Source: Nakamurella endophytica | Lineage (GTDB): Bacteria; Actinomycetota; Actinomycetes; Mycobacteriales; Nakamurellaceae | DNA length: 64,000 nt | Assembly: GCF_014646215.1 (NCBI RefSeq) | Contig: NZ_BMNA01000014.1 | Span: 1 to 64,000, forward strand | Direction: 5' to 3' | Part shown: positions 46,493-55,312 of the stretch, piece after piece | Numbering within the stretch: the first letter of the stretch is position 1 | Layout: each line of letters starts with the position of its first letter | Translations under genes and position numbers: made by a program | Notes under the pieces: generated by a model | What the model saw: the letters and a program-made list of their open reading frames with translations, nothing else | What the model was told of the DNA's origin: nothing | The model's database searches: none

Positions 46493-47381
46493 ATCGCCGG
46501 GCCCGCCGGCGGTTGCCGACGAACGTCAGCACGAACAGCAAGAGGAACGCCAGCAGCAGCACGACCAGCGACATTGCGGTCGCGAAGCGCGGGTCGGCGG
46601 AGCTGACCAGCACCAGCGAGGTCTGCAGGTTGTTCTTGGACAGCAGCGACGCCACGGTGAACTCGCCGAGCACCAGCGCCACCGACAGGAACGCGGCGCC
46701 GGCGATCGCCGTGGCGATGTTCGGTACCACGATGCGCCACATCACGCCCGCCCACGACGACCCCAGGCTGCGGGCCGCCTCGGACATGGTCTTGACGTCG
46801 ATGGCGGACAGCCCGGCGTCCAGCGCCCGGTAGGCGTACGGCAGCACCAGCACGCCGTACGCCAGCGCGAGCCAGACCGAGCTGGTCGAGAAGTGCTGGC
46901 CGATGAACCGGTAGATCGGGTAGTAGCCGACCACCAGCACGATCGCCGGGATGATCAGCGGCAGCAGGCAGATGAACTCGATCGTCCGGGTCATCCCGGG
47001 CAACCGCAGCCGCACCCAGGTCATCGTCGGGACCAGGAGCACGACCATGATCACCACGGTCAGCACGGCGAGGATCAGCGACGTCCGCAGGCCGTCCACC
47101 AGGAGGTCCTTGGCCTGCGGGTCCAGCTGCCCGAAGTCGACGACCTTGCGCCAGGCGATGCCGGACCGCTTGCCGGACAGCAGGCGCGTGGTGAAGTCGA
47201 CCATCGACACCATCGGCGTCACGAAGAACGCCAGGACCAGCACCACGACGACCCAGCGGATCGCCGCCTGCCTCCGGCGCCGAGCCGCCCGCAGCCGCGG
47301 CCCGGACCGCGCCGGCCGGAGCGGGGCCAGCGGCGACTCCGCCTGCACCAGCGGCGCGCTCGTCCCGGTCATCTCAGCCAT
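46491..47381 (-). CDS. ABC transporter permease (PotC/FbpB-type)
   Basis: 296-aa membrane subunit, six TM segments, with EAA loop MSEAARSLGSSWAGVMWRIV. The ATG at 47381 has GGAGG 8 bases upstream and overlaps the first permease by 13 bp; an ATG at 47372 would give an ATGA overlap instead. Confidence 0.9.
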   Translation of the reverse strand: MAEMTGTSAPLVQAESPLAPLRPARSGPRLRAARRRRQAAIRWVVVVLVLAFFVTPMVSMVDFTTRLLSGKRSGIAWRKVVDFGQLDPQAKDLLVDGLRTSLILAVLTVVIMVVLLVPTMTWVRLRLPGMTRTIEFICLLPLIIPAIVLVVGYYPIYRFIGQHFSTSSVWLALAYGVLVLPYAYRALDAGLSAIDVKTMSEAARSLGSSWAGVMWRIVVPNIATAIAGAAFLSVALVLGEFTVASLLSKNNLQTSLVLVSSADPRFATAMSLVVLLLAFLLLFVLTFVGNRRRARR

Positions 47382-48280
47382 CGGGAGGCCCTCCGCTGCA
47401 GCAGGTAGTACAGCGCCATCATGACCCCGACCACCAGGACCATCAGCAGGGCCAACGCCTTGGCGAAGTTGGGTGCGCCGAGACCGGTCTCGGAGATCAG
47501 CGCACCGCGGATCTGCAGCGCGATCAACGGGTTGTACTGGCTGACCAGGGTGGCGGCGGTGGCATAGGCGGAGAACGCGTTGGCGAACAGCAGCAGCACC
47601 GAGCCCAGGAACGGCGGCAGCAGCAGCGGCCCGCCGACGTGCCGCCAGAACGCCCAGGTGGACCCGCCGAGGGTCTCGCACGCCTCCCGCCACTGCGGCC
47701 GGATGCCGTCCACCGCGGGCAGGAACACGATCACCATCAAGGGGATTTGGAAGTACAGGTACACCGGGATGAACCCGGACAGCGTGCTGAGGTAGTTGGG
47801 GTCGATCGTGATCCCCAGGCTGCTGGCCAGCGCGCGGGTGACCAGGCCGTTGGTCCCGAGCGTGGCGATGAAGGCGAACGCCAGCAACGCACCGCCGAAC
47901 TGCGCGAGCACCGAGCAGGCCGCCGTCACCAGTCGGCGCAGGGCGCCCCCGGGGGCGCCGGTGGTCAGCACGTAGGCCAGCACGCCGCCGATCACCGCGC
48001 CGACGACGGCGGTGACCAGCGACAGCACGACGGAGTTCCAGAGGGCGTCCATCGTGGCCGGGTCGCCCATGGCCTTGATGTTGGCCAGGGTGAAGCCCCC
48101 CGACCCGTCCTGGAACGAGCCGATCAGGATGATCGCCGTCGGCAGCAGCAGGAACAGGCCGGTGTACAGCAGGAACGGGACGGTGCCCACGAAGGCGCTG
48201 CCCCGACGCCGACCCCCGCGCCCGGTGGGCGCGGGGGCCGGCGTCGGCGTGGCGGCGACCGGGGCGGCCGGAGCGCTCAC
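47369..48280 (-). CDS. ABC transporter permease (PotB/FbpB-type)
   Basis: 303-aa membrane subunit with six TM segments and coupling loop EACETLGGSTWAFWRHVG. The N-terminus is Pro/Ala-rich. Starts with GTG 25 bp after the binding-protein stop; second gene of the four-gene importer operon. Confidence 0.9.
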   Translation of the reverse strand: MSAPAAPVAATPTPAPAPTGRGGRRRGSAFVGTVPFLLYTGLFLLLPTAIILIGSFQDGSGGFTLANIKAMGDPATMDALWNSVVLSLVTAVVGAVIGGVLAYVLTTGAPGGALRRLVTAACSVLAQFGGALLAFAFIATLGTNGLVTRALASSLGITIDPNYLSTLSGFIPVYLYFQIPLMVIVFLPAVDGIRPQWREACETLGGSTWAFWRHVGGPLLLPPFLGSVLLLFANAFSAYATAATLVSQYNPLIALQIRGALISETGLGAPNFAKALALLMVLVVGVMMALYYLLQRRASRWLR

Positions 48281-48305
48281 GACGGTCTCGTCGGGGACGA
48301 GCCGG

Positions 48306-49613
48306 TCAGCTGCCCACCGCCTTCGACCAGTTGGCAGCGAGGTACGCGTTGACCTTCTTGTTCTGGTCGGCGGACAGCTGGACCAGCGAGCCCTGGATCT
48401 TGGGCAGGTTCGCCTCGGCGGCCGCGTCGATCGTGCCGGCCTTCTTCATCGCGTCGTAGAGCACCGGGGCGGCACCGCCCTTCATCCACAGGTTCTGCGC
48501 CTCAGGGCTGTACAGGTATTCCTCCCACAACCGGGCCGCAGCCGGGTGCGGGGCGTCCTTGTTGATCGCCTGGTTGTAGAAGGCACCCAGCGCCACGCCG
48601 CTCGGGGTGAACGTCTTCCAGTTGACGCCCTCGTCCTTGAGCTTGTTCACGTAGCCGAGCTGGTTGTACGACCAGTCGAACAGCACACCGACCTGTCCCG
48701 AGGTCACCGTCGCCGGCGTCGGGTCGACGCTGGAGAGCGTGCCGGCGTCCTTGAGGGACTTGAAGTAGTCGACGCCCTTGGAGACGTCGTCCAGCGATCC
48801 GCCCTTGGCCAGCGCGGCGAACACCACGCCGTTCAGCGCGGCGTTGGCCTGCGTCGGGTTGCCGTTCAGCGCGACCGCGCCCTTGAACTTGGCGTCGGTC
48901 AGCTGGTCGAGCGAGGTGATGTCGCCGTACTTGTCGGCGTCGTAGCCCACGGACATGACGCCGGTGTAGTCGTTGACCCAGAGGCCGGTGGACTCCTTGT
49001 TGGCGTCCGGGATGTCGGCCCAGGAGGCGACCTGGTACGGCGCGAAGTACTTGGTGGACGACAGGGTCACCGCGGCGCCGAGGTCGAAGACGTCGGGAGC
49101 CTGGTCGGTGCCCTTGTTGGCGTCGGCCGCCTGGATCTCCTGGGCGCTGGAGATGTCGGGCTGCTGGCTGTTGAGCTTGATCTCCGGGTACTTGGCCTGG
49201 AAGCCCTTGATGACCTCGCCGTAGTTGGCCCAGTCCGGGGGCAGCGCGATGACGTTCAGCGCACCCTCCTTCTTCGCCGCCGCGACGAGGGCGTCCATGC
49301 CGCCCAGCGCTTCGGCGGAGGTGGCCGTCTTCGGGTCCGAGCTGCCGCCGCCGGAGGACGACGAGGAAGACGGGGCCGACGAGCCGGATGAGCCGCTGGC
49401 GGACGAGCTGGACGCGGTGTCGGTCACCGACGCGGAGGCGATCGGCGACGTCGGCGCGGTCGACGAGGAGCTGGAGCTGCTCGACGCGCTGGACGTGGTG
49501 CCGGTGCCGCTGTCGCTGCTGGAGCCGCAGGCGCTGGCGGCCAGGGCGAGGGCCGCGACGCCGGCGATCAGTCCTCGCCGGCGGAGGGTCGTTCGGGCAG
49601 GGGTGACGCGCAC
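48306..49613 (-). CDS. ABC transporter substrate-binding lipoprotein (PotD/AfuA-like)
   Basis: 435-aa binding protein. Lipobox AASAC (Cys29), then about 80 Ser-rich residues, then a periplasmic-binding fold (EGALNVIALPPDWANYGEVI, DVFDLGAAVTLSS, GLWVNDYTGVMSVGYDADKY, WEEYLYSPEAQNLWMKGG) typical of Fe3+/polyamine/phosphonate/sulfate-type proteins. The ligand is not predictable; 2-aminoethylphosphonate, iron or a polyamine are possibilities. GTG at 49613 has AGGAGG 6 bases upstream. Confidence 0.9.
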   Translation of the reverse strand: MRVTPARTTLRRRGLIAGVAALALAASACGSSSDSGTGTTSSASSSSSSSSTAPTSPIASASVTDTASSSSASGSSGSSAPSSSSSSGGGSSDPKTATSAEALGGMDALVAAAKKEGALNVIALPPDWANYGEVIKGFQAKYPEIKLNSQQPDISSAQEIQAADANKGTDQAPDVFDLGAAVTLSSTKYFAPYQVASWADIPDANKESTGLWVNDYTGVMSVGYDADKYGDITSLDQLTDAKFKGAVALNGNPTQANAALNGVVFAALAKGGSLDDVSKGVDYFKSLKDAGTLSSVDPTPATVTSGQVGVLFDWSYNQLGYVNKLKDEGVNWKTFTPSGVALGAFYNQAINKDAPHPAAARLWEEYLYSPEAQNLWMKGGAAPVLYDAMKKAGTIDAAAEANLPKIQGSLVQLSADQNKKVNAYLAANWSKAVGS

Positions 49614-49867
49614 TGCATTCCTCCTAGGGGTGGCACGGGCCCCCGGACCGTCACGAACGCAGGTGACCGTACGGGTGGTGCCAGGCGTCGACGCGGTGAA
49701 CTCGTGCAGAACGTAGCAACGGGACCCCCGGCTGGGAATGGCGACGACGTTTCGATTGCGCAACCGGGCGCGTCAGCCGCAACAGGCTCGGCGGTGGTGG
49801 CAGGCCACCCGGACGGCCGCGGCACGCGACCCGCGGGCCGGCCGCGGACGCCGGTTACCGTGCCGGC

Positions 49868-50824
49868 ATGGAACTGCGCATCTTCACCGAGCCCCAGCAG
49901 GGCGCCGGCCACCGCGACCTGCTCGCCGCCGCCCGGGCGACCCGCGACGCCGGCTTCGGCGCCTTCTTCCGGTCCGACCACGTGCTGGCCATGGGCGAAG
50001 GATCCGGTCTGCCGGGCCCGAGCGACTCGATGGTCAACCTGGCCGCGCTCGCCGCGCTGGTGCCGGATCTGCGCTTCGGCACGCTGGTCACGTCGGCCAC
50101 GTTCCGGCACCCCGGGATGCTGGCCATCGCCGCGGCCAACATCGACGACATCTCCGGTGGCCGGCTGGAGCTCGGCCTGGGCACCGGATGGTTCGAGCAG
50201 GAGCACACCGCCTACGGCCTGCCGTTCGGCTCCAGCTTCGGCGAGCGGTTCGACCGGCTGACCGAGCAGCTGGAGATCCTCACCGGGTTGTGGGCCACCC
50301 CGGTCGGCGCGACGTTCGACCACCGGGGCGAGCACTACCGGCTGTCCGGCGCGCCCGGGCTGCCCAAGCCGGTGCAGCAGGCCGCCGACGGCACGCCGCG
50401 CATCCCGCTGGTCCTCGGCGGGCACGGACCCCGGCGCACGCCCGCGCTGGCCGCGCGGTTCGCTGACGACTTCAACGTCGGCTTCTCCGATCTGGCCACC
50501 ACCCGGGCACAGCACGACCGCGGCCGGGCGGCGTGCGAGGCCGCCGGTCGGGATCCCGGCTCGATGGTCTACTCGTCCGCGCTGACCGTGGTGTGCGGCG
50601 TCGACGATGCCGAGGTGGCGCGACGGGCGCAGGCGATCGGCCGGGACCCCGGGTCACTGGCGGACGCGGGCCTGGCCGGGACCCCGGACCAGGTGCTGGA
50701 CCGGCTGCGGCAGTACGCCGACGCCGGGGTCGACCGGGTCTACCTCCAGGTCATGGACCTGTCCGACCTCGAGCACATCGCGCTGCTCGGGGAGCGGGTG
50801 CGGACCGTCGCCGACGGCTTCTGA
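49868..50824 (+). CDS. LLM-class F420-dependent oxidoreductase
   Basis: 318-aa luciferase-like monooxygenase-fold protein. Typical segments are DAGFGAFFRSDHVL, LRFGTLVTSATFRHPGMLAI, GGRLELGLGTGWFEQEHTAYG and PLVLGGHGPRRT. The family in actinobacteria mostly uses F420 rather than FMN. Substrate unknown. Divergent from the ABC operon across a 254-bp gap that contains a near-palindrome around TTGCGCAA (49753-49766). Confidence 0.9.
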   Translation: MELRIFTEPQQGAGHRDLLAAARATRDAGFGAFFRSDHVLAMGEGSGLPGPSDSMVNLAALAALVPDLRFGTLVTSATFRHPGMLAIAAANIDDISGGRLELGLGTGWFEQEHTAYGLPFGSSFGERFDRLTEQLEILTGLWATPVGATFDHRGEHYRLSGAPGLPKPVQQAADGTPRIPLVLGGHGPRRTPALAARFADDFNVGFSDLATTRAQHDRGRAACEAAGRDPGSMVYSSALTVVCGVDDAEVARRAQAIGRDPGSLADAGLAGTPDQVLDRLRQYADAGVDRVYLQVMDLSDLEHIALLGERVRTVADGF

Positions 50825-50863
50825 CCGGACCTCGGCCGCCAGGCACCGCGGTGCCCGACGCCG

Positions 50864-50920
50864 CGGGACGGGGCGGGACGCGGCGGGACGGGACGCGGCG
50901 GGACGGGACGGGACGGGACG
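50864..50920. repeat. GGGAC pentamer array between convergent genes
   Basis: About ten GGGAC/GGGACGCGGC units fill most of the 136-bp gap. The G-runs on one strand could form a quadruplex, and the region may act as a terminator or be polymorphic. Confidence 0.8.
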
Positions 50921-50960
50921 TCCGGCGTCGGTACCACCCGTGCCGGCCGCCGCCACGGGG

Positions 50961-51725
50961 TCACGGCCGGACGAGCACCGTGGCCAGCACCGGCGTGTCG
51001 TCGCCACCGGTGCGGTAGTAGGCCAGCGGCCGGACGAACGCCGCGCCGGGCCCGGCCAGCCGCAGGGCGGCCGTCCGCAGCGACTCGCCGTGGCGCAGGG
51101 CCCCGCGGGCGAGCTCGCCCGGCAGCGGGCCGGCGGCGACCTCCCCCGGATCGGGCCGCGGGCCGTCCGGTGCGGCCGACAGCACCACCACGACGGACGC
51201 GAGGGGGTCCGGTGCGCCGCGCAGCACCGGCCGCGCCATGGTGACCACGGGTACCCCGAGGTGGTCCGCCGTCCGGCCGGTGACCAGGTAGCCGTGCCCG
51301 GCGTACCAGGCGTGGTTGCCGGTCGACCGGCCGCCGGTCCACAGCGAGAACCCGGTCACCGACGGCCCGAGGTCGTCGTGCAGCCGCTGCAGCAGCGCAC
51401 TGCCGATACCCGTACCCGCCACGTCGGGGGCGACGGCGACCCGGCCGATCCACCCGCGGCCGTCCCGCACGGTGCAGCGCGCGGCACCCACGAGTCGACC
51501 GCCGCGGGGACCCGCCAGCTCGGCGACCAGCACCCGGGTGCCGCCGTCGGTCAGCGCCGCCCGCACTTCGGTCAGGGTCTCGACGAGCGGCGGCAGGTGC
51601 GGGGTGTCGTGGGCCTGGGCCTCGGTGACGAACGCGGCACGCTGCACGGTGAGGATCTCGCCGGCGTCCGCCGGGTCCGCGGCGCGGAGCAGCAGCGGCG
51701 GCGACACCGCAGGGCCCGCCGTCAC
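50961..51725 (-). CDS. GNAT-family N-acetyltransferase with C-terminal extension
   Basis: 254-aa protein. Residues about 10-165 are a GNAT domain with acetyl-CoA loop VAVAPDVAGTGIGSALLQRL and HAWYAGHGYLVTGR. The last 90 residues are outside the GNAT fold and unrecognised. GTG at 51725 overlaps the preceding stop (GTGA). Substrate unknown. Confidence 0.85.
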   Translation of the reverse strand: MTAGPAVSPPLLLRAADPADAGEILTVQRAAFVTEAQAHDTPHLPPLVETLTEVRAALTDGGTRVLVAELAGPRGGRLVGAARCTVRDGRGWIGRVAVAPDVAGTGIGSALLQRLHDDLGPSVTGFSLWTGGRSTGNHAWYAGHGYLVTGRTADHLGVPVVTMARPVLRGAPDPLASVVVVLSAAPDGPRPDPGEVAAGPLPGELARGALRHGESLRTAALRLAGPGAAFVRPLAYYRTGGDDTPVLATVLVRP

Positions 51726-52360
51726 GGCGCCGCGGGCACGGGCCGCCCCAGGCCGTCCAGCACCTCGGCGGTGGGCAGGGCGCCGAGCGAGGCACCATCC
51801 AGCACCAGCTTGGAACCGCGCACCCCGGAGCCGATGACCACCGGGCCGGCCGCGGCGACCGCGGAGTCCACCAGCACCGGCCAGCCGGCCGGCAGCCCGA
51901 CCGGGGTGATGCCGCCGTACTCCATGGCGGTCGCGGCCACCGTCTCGTCGTGCCCGCCGAACGACACCTTGCGGACGTCCATCCGGCGGCGGACGGCGCC
52001 GTTGACGTCGGCCCTCGTCGTGGCCAGCACCACCGCCGCGGCCCAGCGCACCTCGCCCTCCCGGCGGCCGGAGACGACGACGCAGTTGGCACTGCGCTCC
52101 GCCGGCACGTCGTAGGCCGCGCAGAACGCGGCGGTGTCGGCGAGCGCCGGATCGATCGCGGCGACGAGCACGGCGAGGTGGGCGGGGTCGCCCAGGTCGC
52201 CGCGCCGCAACGCCTGCAGCACGGGCTCGGCCACCAGGTCCGGCCGGTCCAGGACCGGCACGGCGTCCAGGGCTGGGAAGGCTGCGGCCAAGACAGTGGC
52301 CAGGACAGTGCCCCGGACAGGGGCGGGCGCCGGGGACGGCCCGGCGGGCTCGGCGGTCAT
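51722..52360 (-). CDS. YbaK/EbsC-family aminoacyl-tRNA deacylase
   Basis: 212-aa editing-domain protein (VPAERSANCVVVSGRREGEV, RRRMDVRKVSFG, MEYGGITPVGLPAGWPVLVD, ASLGALPTAEVLDGLG). Such proteins clear mischarged Cys- or Ala-tRNA-Pro. It has a 50-residue N-terminal extension. The ATG at 52360 is chosen; a GTG 9 bases upstream is possible. Coupled with the GNAT gene by a GTGA overlap. Confidence 0.87.
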   Translation of the reverse strand: MTAEPAGPSPAPAPVRGTVLATVLAAAFPALDAVPVLDRPDLVAEPVLQALRRGDLGDPAHLAVLVAAIDPALADTAAFCAAYDVPAERSANCVVVSGRREGEVRWAAAVVLATTRADVNGAVRRRMDVRKVSFGGHDETVAATAMEYGGITPVGLPAGWPVLVDSAVAAAGPVVIGSGVRGSKLVLDGASLGALPTAEVLDGLGRPVPAAP

Positions 52361-52430
52361 GCCGGCCACTCTGACACGGGTGCCCGTGGGCGTGGGCGGC
52401 TGACCGGCGTGGCGCTGTGCGCAACGACGG

Positions 52431-53933
52431 TCAGCGGGCCACCCCCGACCCGGCGGGGGTCGGGCCCGGCTGCGCCGTGGCGGTGTCGGAGTGCGCAGGG
52501 GCGGCGTCGGAGTGCGCAGGGGCGGCGGGTCCCAGCCAGCCGAGCCCGCGCAGGTCGATCGGACCGGCCTGCAGGTGCCGGCCGAGCGGCCGGTCGTCGA
52601 CCAGGCGACCGTCGTCCACCACCACCCGGCCGCCGACCAGCACCGTCGTCGGCCGGCCGGTCAGCCACATGCCCTCGTACGGCGTGTAGTCCGTGGCCAT
52701 GTGCAGGTCCGCGGCCGTCACCTGCCACCGGGCGTCGGGATCCCACAGCACGACGTCGGCGTCCGCGCCCGGCATCAGCGATCCCTTGCGCGGGTACAGG
52801 CCGTTGGTGCGGGCCGGGTTCGCCGCGGTCAGCTCGACGAAGCGTGGTAGCGGCAGACCCTGGTCGACGACGTACCGGGAGAAGACGACCGGCAACCGGG
52901 TCTCGACGCCCGGCAACCCGTTCGGCATCTGCCGCACGTCGTGCCGGTGCGCGCGCTTCTGGGCCAGGTCGTAGCAGCAGTGGTCGGAACCGATCGTGCT
53001 GATCTCGCCGGTGAACAGGTGCCGGCCCAGGGCGGCCACGGTGGCGGCCGGCCGCAGCGGCGGGCAGCACACGAACCGCTCGGGTTCCTCGCCGGAGTAG
53101 CGCGTCTCGTCCAGCACCAGGTGGTGCGCGACGGACTCGGTGAAGGCGGCCAGCCCCCGCCGGCGGGCGGCGGCGACCAACTCGACGGCCTCGGGTGTCG
53201 ACTGGTGCACGAAGTACACGGGCGCACCCTGCGACTCCGCGATGGCGAGGATGGCTGCCACCGAGGCGGTCTCGGCCAGCTCCGGACGGGTGTCCGGCAT
53301 GTGCCCGGCGTCCACGCCGCCGCGGGTCTGCGCCCGGTGCTGCGCGTCCTCGACGATCGGGTTCGACTCGCAGTGGATGACGACCATGCCGTCCCCGCCG
53401 CGCAGGGCGTGCATGGTGGCCAGGATGGTGTCCTCGTCGGCCATCGTCTCGCCGCGGTAGGTGGTGAACATCTTCACCGTGCGGATGCCGTCGGCGGCCA
53501 GCGACCGGAGCTGGTCGGCGGTGGTGTCGTCCCACTCGACCACGCAGGCGTGCAGCGCGGCGTCGCACAGACCCTCGGTCGCCTTGGCGCGCTGCCGGTG
53601 GGCCGCGTCGATCGGCGACTGCCCGGGACGCGGGATGGCGAAGTCGACGATCGTCGTCGTGCCGCCGAAGACGGCGGCGGTCGTGCACTGCCGGTAGTCG
53701 TCGAGCGAGGTCCACTCGCCGGAGGTGAACCCGACGTGGCAGTGCGGATCGACGCCGCCGGGGAGCACCAGCCGGCCCGAGGCGTCGACCACCCGGGCGG
53801 CCGCCGCACCGTCGGGCCGATCGCCCGGTCGCAGCAGCGCCTGCACCACGCCGTCCCGGATCCACAGGTCCGCCGGTCCCTGCCACGCCGAGTCCACGAC
53901 GGTGCCGCCGCGGACCAGCACGTCGACGCTCAC
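52431..53933 (-). CDS. Dihydropyrimidinase/D-hydantoinase-type cyclic amidohydrolase
   Basis: 500-aa binuclear zinc enzyme opening cyclic ureides (hydantoins, dihydropyrimidines). Ligands are in place: His64 and His66 (DPHCH), the Lys154 that is carboxylated (TVKMF), His187 (VIHCES), His243 (YFVHQST) and Asp317 (GSDHCCYD). Length fits the family, with an extra Ala/Pro/Ser tail of about 30 residues. GTG start overlaps the stop of the preceding gene. Part of the hyu-dpp run, so it probably handles an imported cyclic amide or its downstream intermediate. Confidence 0.93.
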   Translation of the reverse strand: MSVDVLVRGGTVVDSAWQGPADLWIRDGVVQALLRPGDRPDGAAAARVVDASGRLVLPGGVDPHCHVGFTSGEWTSLDDYRQCTTAAVFGGTTTIVDFAIPRPGQSPIDAAHRQRAKATEGLCDAALHACVVEWDDTTADQLRSLAADGIRTVKMFTTYRGETMADEDTILATMHALRGGDGMVVIHCESNPIVEDAQHRAQTRGGVDAGHMPDTRPELAETASVAAILAIAESQGAPVYFVHQSTPEAVELVAAARRRGLAAFTESVAHHLVLDETRYSGEEPERFVCCPPLRPAATVAALGRHLFTGEISTIGSDHCCYDLAQKRAHRHDVRQMPNGLPGVETRLPVVFSRYVVDQGLPLPRFVELTAANPARTNGLYPRKGSLMPGADADVVLWDPDARWQVTAADLHMATDYTPYEGMWLTGRPTTVLVGGRVVVDDGRLVDDRPLGRHLQAGPIDLRGLGWLGPAAPAHSDAAPAHSDTATAQPGPTPAGSGVAR

Positions 53934-54331
53934 CGCTGCCGCCCGATCGCCGCCAGGTACGCCAGCCAGCCGCCGCGGTCGGTGATGTCCACGACGCCCG
54001 GCAGGTCCAGCGCGTCCGCGCGCATCCGCATCGAGAGCGAGCCGGAACCGTCCTCCAGCTCGATGACGCCGAGCTCCAGCTCGAGAGGTTCCTGCGGCAG
54101 CAGGCCCTCCCGCAGCACCGCGTACGAGACCACGTACACCTCACCCGGTACCGACGTCCCACCGCTGTCGACCGGGTGCAGGCCGGGGAACTCGTCGCGC
54201 ACCGAGTAGAAGCGGTACCGGGGCGCGGTCCGCACCGGTCCCAGCAGGCGGCCGCCGGCCAGCGCGCCGTTCAGGCTGCCCCCGGACAGTGCCTGCCCGT
54301 TGACGAACATCCGGACCTCGTCGCCGTCCAT
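53930..54331 (-). CDS. Allophanate-hydrolase C-terminal-like protein (stand-alone)
   Basis: 133-aa protein like the C-terminal domain of allophanate hydrolase/AtzF (MFVNGQALSGGSLNGALAGG, PRYRFYSVRDEFPGLHPV, ELELGVIELEDGSGS). In AtzF this domain follows an amidase domain; here it stands alone, a form often placed beside hydantoinase and amidase genes. GGAGGAG precedes the ATG at 54331. It is coupled to the cyclic amidohydrolase by GTGA overlap. Confidence 0.87.
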   Translation of the reverse strand: MDGDEVRMFVNGQALSGGSLNGALAGGRLLGPVRTAPRYRFYSVRDEFPGLHPVDSGGTSVPGEVYVVSYAVLREGLLPQEPLELELGVIELEDGSGSLSMRMRADALDLPGVVDITDRGGWLAYLAAIGRQR

Positions 54332-54508
54332 GCGGGTCTCCTCCCGGTCTGCACCTGTGCGGTGTCGTGCCGTCCGTGTGGCTGTCGTTCCGTCGCGCTG
54401 GATCCGCGACCCGGCGCCGGCGCTCCCGGTGCAGTGTCGGTCACCGTCGTTGCCGGGCCGTTGCAGTGCTGTTGCCGCGAGCCGGGTGTCGCCGGTGGCC
54501 CGGCCCGC

Positions 54509-55312
54509 TCAGGTGGCCACCGCGCGCAGCCGTTCCCTGGCCACCGCAGGGTCCGGGACCGGGACCGCGGCCAGCAGCGAGCGGGTGTACGGGTGCTGCG
54601 GGTGCTCGTAGACCTGGTCGCGGTCGCCGATCTCGACGATCCTGCCCTGCTCCATCACGGCGACCCGCTCGCACAGGTACCGGACCACGGCCAGATCGTG
54701 CGCGATGAACAGCAGGGACAGCCCGAACCGCCCGCGCAGCTCGTTGAACAGGTTCAACACCTGCGCCTGCACCGAGACGTCCAGCGACGAGACCGGCTCG
54801 TCGCAGACGAGCAGCCGCGGGCGCACCGCCAAGGCGCGGGCGATCGCGATGCGCTGCCGCTGGCCGCCGGAGAAGGACTGCGGGTGCCGGTCCAGGTCGG
54901 TGCCGCCCATGCCGACCGTCTCGAGCAGCTCGGCGGCGGCCGCCCGCAGCTTCGCCCGGGAGCGGGCGACGCGGTGCACGACCAGGGGCTCGCCGACGAG
55001 CTGCGCGACGGTCATCCGGGGGTCGAGCGAGGAGTACGGGTCCTGGAACACCATCTGCATGACGCGCCGCGCGCCGCGCACCTGGTCGCGGCCGCCGGCC
55101 AGGTCGTGGCCGTCCACGAGCACCCGGCCGGCGTCCGGCTGCAGCAGGCCGTTGACCAGCCGGGCCGTCGTCGACTTGCCGGAGCCGGACTCGCCGACCA
55201 GGCCCAGGCAGGCACCGGCCGGCACGGTGAAGCTGACGTCGTCCACCGCCGGCGCGCTGCGTCCGCGGAACGTCTTGGTCAGCCCCTGCACGACGAGCAG
55301 GTCGCCGGTCAC
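54509..55312 (-). CDS. Oligopeptide-type ABC ATPase (DppF/OppF-like)
   Basis: 267-aa ATPase. Walker [10 protein letters not shown], signature FSGGQRQRIAIARAL, Walker B LLVCDEPVSSLD, C-terminal Opp signature EHPQHPYTRSLLAA. It pairs with the DppD-like ATPase upstream, with a GTGA overlap. Confidence 0.92.
   Translation of the reverse strand: MTGDLLVVQGLTKTFRGRSAPAVDDVSFTVPAGACLGLVGESGSGKSTTARLVNGLLQPDAGRVLVDGHDLAGGRDQVRGARRVMQMVFQDPYSSLDPRMTVAQLVGEPLVVHRVARSRAKLRAAAAELLETVGMGGTDLDRHPQSFSGGQRQRIAIARALAVRPRLLVCDEPVSSLDVSVQAQVLNLFNELRGRFGLSLLFIAHDLAVVRYLCERVAVMEQGRIVEIGDRDQVYEHPQHPYTRSLLAAVPVPDPAVARERLRAVAT

Noticed and set aside
49753-49766. CGATTGCGCAACCG near-palindrome as an operator for the divergent genes
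   Set aside because: Symmetry is incomplete and no promoter could be placed around it, so it is only mentioned in the neighbouring gene entry.
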